DNA of 64,000 bases from Jejubacter calystegiae (GTDB lineage: Bacteria; Pseudomonadota; Gammaproteobacteria; Enterobacterales; Enterobacteriaceae). Positions 37,314-45,932 of this stretch are shown here, piece by piece. Position 1 is the first letter of the stretch, and every line of letters starts with the position of its first letter. The notes under the pieces were generated by a model, which made no database searches, had not been told where the DNA came from, and saw only the letters and a list, made by a program, of their open reading frames with translations. Made by a program: the position numbers and the translations under genes. The stretch lies in NCBI RefSeq assembly GCF_005671395.1, contig NZ_CP040428.1, positions 3,658,001-3,722,000 on the forward strand, in the 5' to 3' direction.

Positions 37314-37404
37314 TGTTTTATCTGAGTGGTGAGTAACTTACCGATTTTAGCATTTTTCTAACGACTGGCCTATACCCGGCCATAAAGGCCGGGCAGGACA
37401 AGCG

Positions 37405-38154
37405 CTAGCGCTGACGATGCACGCTCAGACCGCCGAAACTCTGGCTGACTGGCATCATCTCCAGGGTGTTGATGTTGACGTGAGCCGGCAGGGTGGCGAC
37501 CCACCAGACCGCTTCGGTTACATCTTCCGGCGTCAGGGCGTTACTGTCCTGGTAGGTCTGTTCCACCTTCGCCTCGTCGCCTTTAAAACGCACATTAGAA
37601 AATTCGGTGCCGCCCACCAGCCCTGGCTCGATATCGGTTACGCGGACGGCGGTACCGTGCAAATCGGTACGCAGGTTCAGGCTGAACTGGCGGACGAACG
37701 CTTTAGTGGCGCCATAAACGTTACCACCGGCATAGGGCCAGCTTCCTGCGGTGGAGCCCATATTGATAATGTGGCCGCGGTTGCGCTCGACCATGCCCGG
37801 CAGTACCGCGCGGGTCATCCAGATCAGCCCTTTATTGTTGGTGTCGATCATCGCTTCCCAGTCATCGACGCTGGCGCGCTGCGCGGGTTCCAGTCCCAGC
37901 GCCAGCCCGGCGTTATTTACCAGAATATCGATCTCACGCCAGTCTTCAGGCAGCGAGGCGATGGCCTCTTCAACGGCGGCGCGATTGCGCACGTCCAGTT
38001 GCATGGTCAGTACGGCATCACCGAGCTCAGCCTGCAGCGCCTGAAGGCGGTCGTGACGGCGCCCGGTGGCGATCACCCGGTGGCCATTCTTCACAAAGCG
38101 ACGGGCAATACATTCACCAAAGCCGGCGGTGGCGCCGGTAACCAGAATAATCAT
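37405..38154 (-). CDS. ydfG: YdfG, NADP-dependent 3-hydroxy acid / serine dehydrogenase
   Basis: A 249-residue short-chain dehydrogenase. The cofactor motif is TGATAGFGEC and the catalytic Ser-Tyr-Lys appear in GSTAGSWPYAGGNVYGATK. E. coli YdfG oxidises L-allo-threonine, serine and 3-hydroxy acids and also reduces malonic semialdehyde in pyrimidine breakdown. The ATG at 38154 (MIILVTG) follows GAGGAACATCAAG and matches the E. coli start; an upstream start adds five residues. The small GC-rich hairpin near 37375-37393 separates it from rspR. Confidence 0.95.
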   Translation of the reverse strand: MIILVTGATAGFGECIARRFVKNGHRVIATGRRHDRLQALQAELGDAVLTMQLDVRNRAAVEEAIASLPEDWREIDILVNNAGLALGLEPAQRASVDDWEAMIDTNNKGLIWMTRAVLPGMVERNRGHIINMGSTAGSWPYAGGNVYGATKAFVRQFSLNLRTDLHGTAVRVTDIEPGLVGGTEFSNVRFKGDEAKVEQTYQDSNALTPEDVTEAVWWVATLPAHVNINTLEMMPVSQSFGGLSVHRQR

Positions 38155-38320
38155 CTTGATGTTCCTCAACGCATTATCTAAGTGGTAACTGACTGAATAT
38201 ACAGCCTAACACGGCTTGCGGCGAATAGGATCGATGAAATTCTTATTGCGGTTATGACGTTGCCCGGCAGCAGCCCGCGGCATAAGCTATAAGGCTAAAC
38301 CGGTGATTCAGGAGAACAAG

Positions 38321-40366
38321 ATGGCCGTGGATAACCCCTTTTTTCAGGTGAGCCTGCTCCCCTATCAGGCGCCGCCCTTCGATGCCATTCGCGATGAGCA
38401 TTACCGCCCGGCGTTTAACGAGGCGGTACGCATTAAGCGCGCAGAGGTGGCGGCGATTGCCGACGCCCCGGAAACGCCGGATTTTGCCAACACCTGCCTG
38501 GCGCTGGAGCGCAGCGGCCAGATGCTGGCCCGGGTCACCGGCGTATTTTTCGCGATGACGGCGGCCCACACCAACGATCTGCTACAGCAGCTTGACGAAG
38601 CTTTTAGCGGCGAACTGGCGGCGCTGGATGATGAAATCTATCTGAACGAGAGCCTGTTCGCCCGGCTGGAGAGCGTCTGGCAGACGCGCCGCAGTCTGGG
38701 GCTGGACCAGGAGTCTGAGCGTCTTATCGAACAGCAGCACCAGCGTTTCGTCCTGGCCGGAGCCCGGCTTGATGCGCAACAGAAAACGGCGCTGCGGGCG
38801 CTGAATCAGCAGGCGGCGCAGTTAAGCAGTCAGTTCAATCAGCGGCTGCTGGCCGCCACCAAATCGGGCGGTCTGGTGGTGGACGATGTCAGGCAACTTA
38901 CCGGTATGAGCGAAGCGGAAATGGCGAGCGCGGCCCAGGCGGCGCGGGATAAGGGACTGGGGGGCCGCTGGCTGTTGCCGCTGTTCAACACCACCCAACA
39001 GCCGGTGCTGCAAACGCTGAGCCATCGCCAGACTCGCGAGGCATTATTTATGGCCAGCTGGCAGCGCTGCGAGAAAGGCGATGGCGGCGACACCCGGGAG
39101 ATAATCTGCCGCCTGGCGGATATCCGCGCCCGTCAGGCGCAACTGCTGGGCTATCCGGACTATGCCAGCTGGAGCATGGCCGACCAGATGGCCGGTCATC
39201 CTGAAGCGGCGCTGGGTTTTATGCGCAATATTGTGGCGGCGGCAAGCGGGCGTGCCCGACGTGAACAGGCCGACATCCAGCAGCTTATCGATGGCGAAGA
39301 AACCCGCTTTCCGGCCCGGGCCTGGGACTGGAACTTCTATGCTCAGCGGGTCCGCCGTGAACGCTATCAACTGGATGACAGCCAGATTCGTCCTTACTTC
39401 GAACTGGAAAGCGTGCTGCATCGCGGCGTGTTCTGGTGCGCCAGCCAGCTCTATGGTTTGAGCTTTGTCGAGCGCTTCGATATTCCGGTCTGGCACCCGG
39501 ATGTGCGGGTATGGGAGATTTTCGATCAGGACGGGCGCGGTATGGCGCTGTTTTATGGCGACTTTTTCGCCCGCGACAGCAAAAGCGGCGGCGCCTGGAT
39601 GGGGAACTTCGTCGAACAGTCATTGCTGCTGGCGAGCGAGCCGGTCATCTACAACGTCTGTAATTTCACTAAACCGGCCGATGATGAACCTGCGTTACTG
39701 AGCTGGGACGACACCATCACGCTGTTTCACGAATTCGGTCACACGCTCCACGGGCTGTTCGCCAGCCAGCGTTACGCTTCGCTTTCCGGAACCAATACGC
39801 CACGCGATTTTGTGGAATTTCCGTCGCAGATCAATGAACACTGGGCCAGCCACCCCGAGGTGTTTGCCCACTACGCGCGCCACTACCAGAGCGGCGAAGT
39901 CATGCCTCAGGCGTTGCGTGAACGGATGCTGCAGGCCGGGCAGTTTAATCAGGGCTACCATATGACCGAACTGCTTGCCGCCGCGCTGCTGGATATGCAC
40001 TGGCACCAGATAGCGCCGGACGCCGGTATTAATGACGTTAGCGCCTTCGAACAGGCAACTCTGGCCCGGGAGCAGCTCAGCCTCGACGCCGTGCCGCCGC
40101 GCTATCGCAGCAGCTACTTCGCCCATATCTGGGGCGGTGGCTATGCGGCGGGGTATTACGCTTATCTCTGGACGCAAATGCTGGCGGACGACGGTTTCAA
40201 ATGGTTCGAAGAGCAGGGAGGGTTAACCCGGGAAAACGGTCAGCGCTTCCGGGATGGGATTCTGTCGTGCGGCAACAGTCGCGATCTGGCCGAACTCTAT
40301 CGCAACTGGCGTGGCCACGACCCAGTGATTGAACCAATGCTGAAAAACCGCGGCCTGGCTGAATAA
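38321..40366 (+). CDS. dcp: Dcp, dipeptidyl carboxypeptidase (M3 family)
   Basis: A 681-residue zinc peptidase, the same length as E. coli Dcp. The zinc site is H470-E-F-G-H474 in TLFHEFGHTLHGL, with the third ligand in the ...EFPSQINEHWA helix. Dcp removes C-terminal dipeptides. The ATG at 38321 has CAGGAG upstream; a start 18 bases earlier has none. The last 250 bases are repeated at 43199-43449, with the final 45 bases clearly different between the copies, so the native 3' end may have been replaced by recombination. Mobile-element debris begins right behind it. Confidence 0.95.
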   Translation: MAVDNPFFQVSLLPYQAPPFDAIRDEHYRPAFNEAVRIKRAEVAAIADAPETPDFANTCLALERSGQMLARVTGVFFAMTAAHTNDLLQQLDEAFSGELAALDDEIYLNESLFARLESVWQTRRSLGLDQESERLIEQQHQRFVLAGARLDAQQKTALRALNQQAAQLSSQFNQRLLAATKSGGLVVDDVRQLTGMSEAEMASAAQAARDKGLGGRWLLPLFNTTQQPVLQTLSHRQTREALFMASWQRCEKGDGGDTREIICRLADIRARQAQLLGYPDYASWSMADQMAGHPEAALGFMRNIVAAASGRARREQADIQQLIDGEETRFPARAWDWNFYAQRVRRERYQLDDSQIRPYFELESVLHRGVFWCASQLYGLSFVERFDIPVWHPDVRVWEIFDQDGRGMALFYGDFFARDSKSGGAWMGNFVEQSLLLASEPVIYNVCNFTKPADDEPALLSWDDTITLFHEFGHTLHGLFASQRYASLSGTNTPRDFVEFPSQINEHWASHPEVFAHYARHYQSGEVMPQALRERMLQAGQFNQGYHMTELLAAALLDMHWHQIAPDAGINDVSAFEQATLAREQLSLDAVPPRYRSSYFAHIWGGGYAAGYYAYLWTQMLADDGFKWFEEQGGLTRENGQRFRDGILSCGNSRDLAELYRNWRGHDPVIEPMLKNRGLAE

Positions 40367-40632
40367 TTTCTTCCAGAAAACTCATAAAAATCTATGGTCA
40401 CCTCCGTTTTTGCAACACAGATTTTGATTTATGATGGGCCTGCGTAAATCCATCCGGCGTCTGATGGGCAGCAATGCCCGCGCCACGATGAGTTCCGCGC
40501 CTGACGAATCTTAAAAACCGGACGGCTTCCACTAGCCATTTTTTATGTCAGGTTCATCAGCAGGTCGCTTATGCCGTTCATGTCATCAAGTATCTGTCGT
40601 CGTAAAACCAGAAAGTAACGTGTTAATTAACT
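40367..40632 (+). other. Spacer after dcp with a weak small ORF
   Basis: No recognisable gene. A 27-codon ORF (40431-40514, MMGLRKSIRRLMGSN...) lacks a good ribosome site and has no family that I know. Since a strong terminator follows at 40633-40665, this stretch could be an untranslated RNA or the tail of the dcp transcript. Confidence 0.3.
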
Positions 40633-40665
40633 GAGCTGACGAGTTTTTCGTCGGCTCTTTTTATT
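40633..40665 (+). terminator. Strong intrinsic terminator downstream of dcp
   Basis: GAGCTGACGA (40633-40642) pairs with TCGTCGGCTC (40648-40657) with one wobble, followed by TTTTTATT. It lies 267 bases after dcp, further than expected for a simple 3' end, so it may belong to a small RNA made from the spacer. Confidence 0.8.
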
Positions 40666-40676
40666 GTCATCCCTAA

Positions 40677-40943
40677 ACCACCTCCTATGGAGGTGGTGAA
40701 CGTTCCTGTGGGGCTTCGCCCGTAGAATGCTCATGCTAAATACTGCCCCGGTTTGTTACCAGCAAATCAAGGGAGTAAGTAGCATGAGCAGATATGAATC
40801 CGCTTCACACGTATTCTATCATTGTCAGTATGATCTTGACCCGCCATCTCCAGACAGACCATGTTCATCTGGTGGTAAGAACGCCGCCGAGTCTGAGCGT
40901 ATCGGAACAGATGGGTATCGTGAAGGGAAGAACAGCGATAAGC
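40677..40943 (+). mobile_element. Remnant of an IS200/IS605-type element (TnpA Y1 transposase fragment)
   Basis: A 9-bp hairpin (ACCACCTCC/GGAGGTGGT, 40677-40697) resembles the left-end structure of these elements. About 90 bases on, the transposase start MSRYESASHVFYHCQY appears at 40784. The sequence then shifts frame and jumps to QTDHVHLVVRTPPSLSVSEQ and MGIVKGRTAI, which contains the HUH metal motif (HVH). The middle, with most of the N-terminal half, is deleted, and the C-terminal part with the catalytic Tyr is gone, so it cannot transpose by itself. Confidence 0.8.
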
Positions 40944-40953
40944 TGTCCGTGTA

Positions 40954-41451
40954 ATGAAATCCTGTACGAAGGGCACTAGCGGCCCCGGTAAAACGGCGGC
41001 GCAGCTGGCCAGATTCCGGCGCCTGGTGGGGCTGGGTTACGGTTCATTCTGGCGGGGCGTGATATTTGATACTGAGTATAAGAACCTCGCGCTCTCGGGG
41101 GAGGAGGAGCTATTCCGTTTCGGCAAAGAGGCGGACGACTGCTGGGATTTTCACGGCCAGGAGTTCCCGTTCATCGGGTTTAACGAGCTGACCAAGCAGT
41201 AATCGCCGGAGTTTTACGAAATGATGTTCTCCCGTCGGCGTTCGTTGTTCCGGCCGGAGAACTACCCGCTGGATAATGACGGGCTGCTGAGCCCGATCCC
41301 GCTGGAAATCTTCAGCACCACCAATCCGTTCGGTATCGGCCACACTTGGGTGAAAAAGCGCTTTATCGAACCGGCACCGCGCGGCACCGTTCAGCGTGAC
41401 CGGCTGATGGTGTTCAACCCGCAGACCGAGCGGGAAGAGGAAATCACGTTA
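40954..41451 (+). pseudogene. Broken phage terminase large-subunit gene
   Basis: Reading in one frame gives SGPGKTAAQLARFRRLVGLG (a Walker A-like ATPase loop), then FHGQEFPFIGFNELTKQ, a stop codon at 41200-41202, and after it SPEFYEMMFSRRRSLFRPEN, IFSTTNPFGIGHTWVKKRFI and FNPQTEREEEITL. These blocks follow the order seen in tailed-phage terminases. A stretch between the Walker A part and FHGQEF is missing, there is an in-frame stop, and the nuclease domain is absent. It is dead phage packaging DNA; recognition is from motif memory. Confidence 0.7.
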
Positions 41452-41661
41452 ACCGTGTATTCCACGTATCTTTTTTGTCTGAATCGAGTGGTAATCATCA
41501 TGATCAAATATTATGCAAGCATCAATGCTAGTGGGAATTCGGGTGACCATAATAACGAATAATGTCCCATTATCCGTTATTATGGTATCTAATTCAGTTG
41601 GGTAATTTTCAGGATGGTGACCGACAGCCTTATTAAATTGGGATGGTGCGATAGCTGGTAA

Positions 41662-42699
41662 TTATAACTTTCTTCTGAGGATTTTTTTGCATGGTACCTC
41701 TAAAAAGTGATATGTGAACATAGATATCGAGAGGGTTAGTACGAAAAATATAATAGACATACTGTTATTGGTTGTGGTGGTGCACTGAGATACAATCTCT
41801 CTTATATCTTTTCCGAAGTTTAAAAATATAATCGGATGTAATAGATACATCGATAGTGATATATCTCCTAAATATACAACTGGTCGTAATGATAGAATTC
41901 TCTTGGTATAGCTTTCGCTATTGTGAAGTGAAAATATAAGCATGGAAAAAAGAACAATGCATATTACATCCAAACCTTTACATGCTAATACTAGTATAAT
42001 CAAAACAATTATATAATCAGATGCATGCTTTCTTCTGAGTGTGGGTAACATATCTTTCTTTGAAAGAGTATACATACCTACGCCAATCATAAAATCAGCA
42101 AGGCCTCTGATGAGGCTTAAAGGGTTTCTATAAATATCCAAGGGGCCGCTTGACTGATGGTCGTTATAATAAGTAATGAAATTCACCAGAAACAGGCAAG
42201 TAGCTATGGTTATAATAATTGTTGTGATATTTTTTGTTACGCTATAGATAATTATGGGGAATAAAAAATATGCCACCAGTTCTATGCTTAGAGACCATGA
42301 TGCTACAACAAGAGAATCTCCGAGAAGCCCTTGCATTAAGAAAATGTTGGTTGATATTTTGTGCAGATCTATAACATTGCTGCTATATATATTTATGGAA
42401 ACCATTATTACCAGTGCAAGAAAATAAACTGGGTAAACTCTTGCAAATCTATGCTTTAAAAAAGATAGGTATAATAAATCATCGCTTCTTTGAATGAATT
42501 TATCAGCATAAACTAGTGATAGAATATATCCGCTCAGTATAAAGAATAGATCAACGCCAATGTAGCCATTCCATAAAAAAAAAGTCCTCCCATAAGTGAA
42601 ATGATAAAGCATTACATATAATGCTGCAAGGCCTCTTATTCCTGTCAAAGAAAGCAGTTGCATATTTGTTTGATGATTGAGTGTAATATTTTGGTGCAT
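41662..42699 (-). CDS. Acyltransferase 3 family membrane protein (OafA/YrhL-like)
   Basis: A 345-residue integral membrane O-acyltransferase with about ten membrane segments. It opens with the family motif LTGIRGLAALYVMLYHF, in which the His is thought catalytic. YIGVDLFFILSGYILSLVY is the second hallmark. Such enzymes acetylate O-antigen, capsule or exopolysaccharide sugars. The gene is far more AT-rich than its surroundings and uses many ATA, AAT and TTT codons, so it was acquired. There is only a weak ribosome site. It lies between phage debris and the dcp 3'-end copy. Confidence 0.88.
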   Translation of the reverse strand: MHQNITLNHQTNMQLLSLTGIRGLAALYVMLYHFTYGRTFFLWNGYIGVDLFFILSGYILSLVYADKFIQRSDDLLYLSFLKHRFARVYPVYFLALVIMVSINIYSSNVIDLHKISTNIFLMQGLLGDSLVVASWSLSIELVAYFLFPIIIYSVTKNITTIIITIATCLFLVNFITYYNDHQSSGPLDIYRNPLSLIRGLADFMIGVGMYTLSKKDMLPTLRRKHASDYIIVLIILVLACKGLDVICIVLFSMLIFSLHNSESYTKRILSLRPVVYLGDISLSMYLLHPIIFLNFGKDIREIVSQCTTTTNNSMSIIFFVLTLSISMFTYHFLEVPCKKILRRKL

Positions 42700-43198
42700 A
42701 TTCTCATGTCGTTGTTTTTTTATACAAATAATATTTACAGCGAGTGATCTGTAAGGACCAAATTTATCATAAAAATGGAATGCAGATCTACTCTAAACTT
42801 AACCACATTTGGTTTGATTGCTCACATTTTATTAGATAACCCGACATACATGGATCTTCACCAAGCTTCAATCTTCTGCTGGCTTCAGAATTGTGATGGG
42901 TTGGTGCTTGGTAAATTGGGTTTTACGCACGGAGAACTGCTCGGGAACATAATCAGTATATCGGAAGAATCCAGAAGTGAATGGTCTGGTTAGGCGGATA
43001 CTTACAAGGTTATCGCCACAGGTGGCAGCCGCTATCAGTGGCGTTTTGATTTCTGGCGGTTGGTCAGAACCTTTCTCCAAAACTACACATAACATATTGA
43101 TTTTAAAGAGTGTCATTTAGGACAAAATGAAAGGTTTTAAATCTATGGATTTTTCATAATACCATGATTTTTATATATTAATTTGTTGTCCATGCCTA
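42700..43198. other. AT-rich unassigned DNA between acyltransferase and dcp fragment
   Basis: Short ORFs occur on both strands (for example minus 42868-43116), but none has a good start signal or a motif that I recognise. The stretch probably holds the acyltransferase promoter near its left end and otherwise decayed foreign DNA. The right boundary at 43199 is the sharp start of the dcp repeat. Confidence 0.4.
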
Positions 43199-43449
43199 TA
43201 CTTCGCCCATATCTGGGGCGGTGGCTATGCGGCGGGGTATTACGCTTATCTCTGGACGCAAATGCTGGCGGACGACGGTTTTAAATGGTTCGAAGAGCAG
43301 GGGGGTTAACCCGGGAAAACGGTCAGCGCTTCCGGGATGGGATTCTGTCGTGCGGCAACAGTTGCGATCTGGCCGAACTCTATCGCAACTGGCGTGGGCA
43401 TGACCCGGCTCCCGAACCGATGCTACAGCATCGTGGGCTGACTGACTAA
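43199..43449 (+). pseudogene. dcp: Duplicated 3' fragment of dcp
   Basis: This 251-bp piece repeats 40115-40366. The first 200 bases differ at only a few positions, among them one base deleted in the GGGAGG tract, which creates a stop (GGG GGT TAA). The last 45 bases differ strongly: the intact gene ends in HDPVIEPMLKNRGLAE, while the copy, read past the shift, ends in HDPAPEPMLQHRGLTD. It has no start and is not expressed as a protein. It marks one edge of the inserted segment. Confidence 0.92.
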
Positions 43450-43473
43450 AATCCGGTATTACATTGATGCAGT

Positions 43474-43516
43474 AAAAAAACGGGGAGGTTTAGTGGCAGT
43501 GGGTATGCCCCTCCCC
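43474..43516 (-). terminator. Terminator of the methyltransferase gene
   Basis: On the minus strand GGGGAGG (43516-43510) pairs with CCTCCCC (43488-43482), and seven T residues follow (43480-43474). The loop is long but holds further pairing. It sits about 120 bases past the end of the methyltransferase gene. Confidence 0.7.
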
Positions 43517-43638
43517 AAACGCTGAAAAGTCTCATAGTCTGATGGACAGACACTCTATTTATCGGCGTGAAAGTCGGAAGCTTTAGCCTTTTTTGCGGGT
43601 CAGCAAATACAGTCATCAGGACGACCAACAGCAAGAGA

Positions 43639-44388
43639 TTACGATGCTCTGTAGGCGCTAAATGCGTGAATATCGAAATTCACAGCGACCATAGGGGTGT
43701 TTTCAATCTCCTGTACCGCCAGCATAAACGACTGAGCCCATTGTTCACCGCCTTGCTCTTCGATATAGCGAGTGACGTAACTGGTGGATAAAAAGAACAA
43801 CGCCACCTCTTGCGGGGTAAGAAACAGGATATTGGCAAAGACTTCCCGGCGGGCATTGTGCAGGTGCGGGCAGGCCTGCATTAATTCCAGCGTATTGTCG
43901 TATTCCGTCAAACGGGAATCGCGATAAGCGGCCCAGCGGCTGACCAGCTCGCGGCTGATAAAATCCTGAAGTGGTCCATAAACGATAGGGAAATCATATT
44001 TCCAGGCGCAGAACAGACCGTTGGGTTTTAACCAGTGGGCAAGATGCGCCAGAATTTTTTCCCGGTCCATCCAGTAAAAAGAGGTGGCGCTGGTGACCAG
44101 ATCGTAACGTTGATTTGGCGTAAAACGAGCCGCGTCGGAAACGGTAAAAGGGATATCTGGATAATTCTGACGGGCTCTGGCAATCATGGCATCGCCAATA
44201 TCACACCCTTCTACATGATGAAATAACGGCGCCAGCGGGGCAGTGGATACGCCGTTTCCGCAGCCGATATCCAGCGCAGCCTGGCGTTCAGGCACCCGCG
44301 CGGCAAGTGCGTCATACAGCGTTTGCGGATAACGGATCTTACCCCGGATCGCATTATAGGCATCCGCATTGCGATTAAATTGTTGCAT
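43639..44388 (-). CDS. Class I SAM-dependent methyltransferase
   Basis: A 249-residue protein with the SAM-binding motif LDIGCGNGVSTAPLAP (about residues 40-55) and the acidic end of the second strand in VEGCDIGDAMI. SATSFYWMDREKIL and LAHWLKPNGLFCAWKYD are typical of the Methyltransf_11 group, as in yeast Tmt1-like and trans-aconitate methyltransferase-like proteins. The substrate cannot be inferred. Base composition is like the backbone, unlike the neighbouring acyltransferase. It stands alone, with a terminator downstream. Confidence 0.82.
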   Translation of the reverse strand: MQQFNRNADAYNAIRGKIRYPQTLYDALAARVPERQAALDIGCGNGVSTAPLAPLFHHVEGCDIGDAMIARARQNYPDIPFTVSDAARFTPNQRYDLVTSATSFYWMDREKILAHLAHWLKPNGLFCAWKYDFPIVYGPLQDFISRELVSRWAAYRDSRLTEYDNTLELMQACPHLHNARREVFANILFLTPQEVALFFLSTSYVTRYIEEQGGEQWAQSFMLAVQEIENTPMVAVNFDIHAFSAYRAS

Positions 44389-44591
44389 GTTAATCCCTGC
44401 TTTTATTCTGATTAAATGCCTGGTGTTTCTGGCGTTATTTATCAGAAAAACATTAGCAAAAAATCAGGCAGGGCCTGGATAACATTTATTTCAGTTTGTT
44501 ACGATGAGCGCTCTGAATATAGCAATAAGATTAATGCGGATATTCAGTGGCAGGCGTATGTGGTAGCACTTATGAATCGCCCGGTCACCGC

Positions 44592-44738
44592 TCAGGATTT
44601 ATCGATAATATCGGCGATATTCAGCAAATAATGTGTAACATCAATGTTTCCCATGAGTAACGCCCCCCATAGCGGTAACAGCAGCGTTAAAATCAGGGTT
44701 GCGAGCCAGAAAGTTAGCTTTTGTGCAAACATTACCAT
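44592..44738 (-). CDS. Possible small membrane protein (48 aa)
   Basis: The minus strand encodes MVMFAQKLTFWLATLILTLL followed by LPLWGALLMGN and a polar C-terminus, i.e. one clear membrane helix with a basic start. The ribosome site is weak. A plus-strand ORF that partly overlaps it (44416-44631) looks less protein-like. I know no family for it. Confidence 0.4.
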   Translation of the reverse strand: MVMFAQKLTFWLATLILTLLLPLWGALLMGNIDVTHYLLNIADIIDKS

Positions 44739-44854
44739 CACCAGTGGCTTATTAGCTGTTTTAAATACTGACTTTGCTTAGCGGAAAAAGTTCAGATCCT
44801 GAATTCGATTGCTGAAAAAATGGGCGGCCTCATCTTCTTCGCCGATGGAGCGAC

Positions 44855-44926
44855 AAAAAAAACCGGACTACGAGGATCGCGTAGTCCGGTAAACAAGGTA
44901 TTACAGGGGATTTCATGGAGAATCCA
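44855..44926 (-). ncRNA. Candidate small RNA A (tandem pair, downstream copy)
   Basis: An intrinsic terminator is clear: ACCGGACTACG pairs with CGTAGTCCGGT (44890-44862) and eight T residues follow. Upstream the RNA would contain a small CATGGA/TCCATG hairpin and the unpaired AAATCCCCTG, like the regulatory stretches of RprA-type sRNAs. Blocks CCTGGA, TCCTAAA, ATGCCA, CCCTG and TACC occur in the same order and nearly the same spacing in unit B 185 bases away, so the two are duplicates. The start is estimated from alignment with unit B; the -10 here (CATGAT or GATGAA) is poor. Confidence 0.5.
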
Positions 44927-45039
44927 TGTTCATCATGGCATAACCAGTACCTGGTTTCTCGCGGTCTGGCGGCTTTAGGAGTGGTCCAGGCACTTTTTGT
45001 CTGCTGTGCTGGCGGGAACAGGAAGACTGACTGAAAGGC

Positions 45040-45111
45040 AAAAAAAATCCGGCTTGATGGAAGGCATCGCAGCCGGAAAAGGTAGCAGTTTCAGGGATAT
45101 CTCAGAGTGAT
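45040..45111 (-). ncRNA. Candidate small RNA B (tandem pair, upstream copy)
   Basis: A consensus -10, TATAAT (45123-45118), predicts a start near 45111. The RNA would run about 72 bases through GATATCCCTGAAACTGCTACC to a TCCGGCT/AGCCGGA stem with eight T residues (45047-45040). Upstream, two TAAAACC blocks spaced about two helical turns apart and CCTGGA are also found (in slightly changed form) before unit A, and may bind a shared activator. No ORF of any size lies inside. Not matched to a known sRNA. Confidence 0.55.
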
Positions 45112-45932
45112 ACGCTAATTATACTGGCATATAAAAAACGGTTTTAGCGGCGGGGTGTCGGGTTTTAGGAGCCTTCCAGGAATAGGATGAGTTTTATTGA
45201 TGGTGAATCCCCTGCATTTTTTATTGAAATTTTCTTATAAACAAGGTGTTAACTCTGCTGATAATGATGGTTGCGCTGATTCGCATTAGCGCAATTATTG
45301 TTAAGATAACCTTGTGTGTGAATTAGCATCAGATTGACCCTGTCAGCGCTAACATAAAAAAATCAGGGGAAATAGGTATCAGGTTAATTTTTAACCCGAT
45401 ATTGCCTGTTAAATATACGATCATTCATTGTGCACCTGGCGCCAGTCTGATTATTGATGTGAGCCGGTTCTGATATCGGTTTTTAACCGGAAGTGCGATT
45501 GTTGGCAGGCCGCGTCATACCTGGTGTGACGCCGGTTTGCGCGAATGACAATTGCGGTTTATTTTTGAGTTGAATCCCGGTTCAAATATTGCCATAAACG
45601 TGGCCAATACAGGGGGATAAGGTTGACGGCGCAGAGAAAATAGGGCTTTATGTAAATAAATATGTGATCAAAATCACTGTAATTGACAAAAGGGATCCGG
45701 CGTTGGCAAAGGGTGCGATTCTGGCACTGTCCCGGGCCCACATAGCGGAGGTAAATGCCTGCTACGCTATAGCAGGAGGCGAAATAACAGTTTCGGCCCG
45801 CTGACTGTTGGTCGGGTGGGGCAAAGGTGAGAAGTGCACTCCCTTAATTTTTTCTGCCGGGGGCAACCCGTTTGCACAAGCTCGCTTCTGGCAGATCGCT
45901 CGTATGGGCGTTTTACCGTTAGAGGATGGAAC
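45112..45932 (+). other. Gene-poor spacer upstream of proP
   Basis: Apart from the tandem RNA promoters at its left end and the CRP site and promoter of proP at its right end, I see no gene. Short minus-strand ORFs near 45559-45741 and 45767-46000 have no support. The long leader region suits the multi-promoter control known for proP. Confidence 0.5.
45663..45678 (+). promoter_or_regulatory. CRP site and -35 box upstream of proP
   Basis: TGTGATCAAAATCACT fits the CRP consensus TGTGA-N6-TCACA at nine of ten defined positions. A TTGACA (45683-45688) follows at once. In E. coli the proP P1 promoter is controlled by CRP and osmolality, so this probably marks the equivalent promoter, though it is 250 bases from the start codon. 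Confidence 0.6.

Noticed and set aside
36595-37393. GC hairpin at 37375-37393 as the ydfG-rspR terminator
   Set aside because: The stem is sound but lacks a T-run in the direction of transcription, so I only mention it under ydfG.
42868-43116. 82-residue minus-strand ORF before the dcp fragment
   Set aside because: I considered an integrase or transposase remnant in either direction, but no motif was long enough to support it.
44416-44631. 71-residue plus-strand ORF after the methyltransferase
   Set aside because: No ribosome site, no motif, and it partly overlaps a more protein-like minus-strand ORF.
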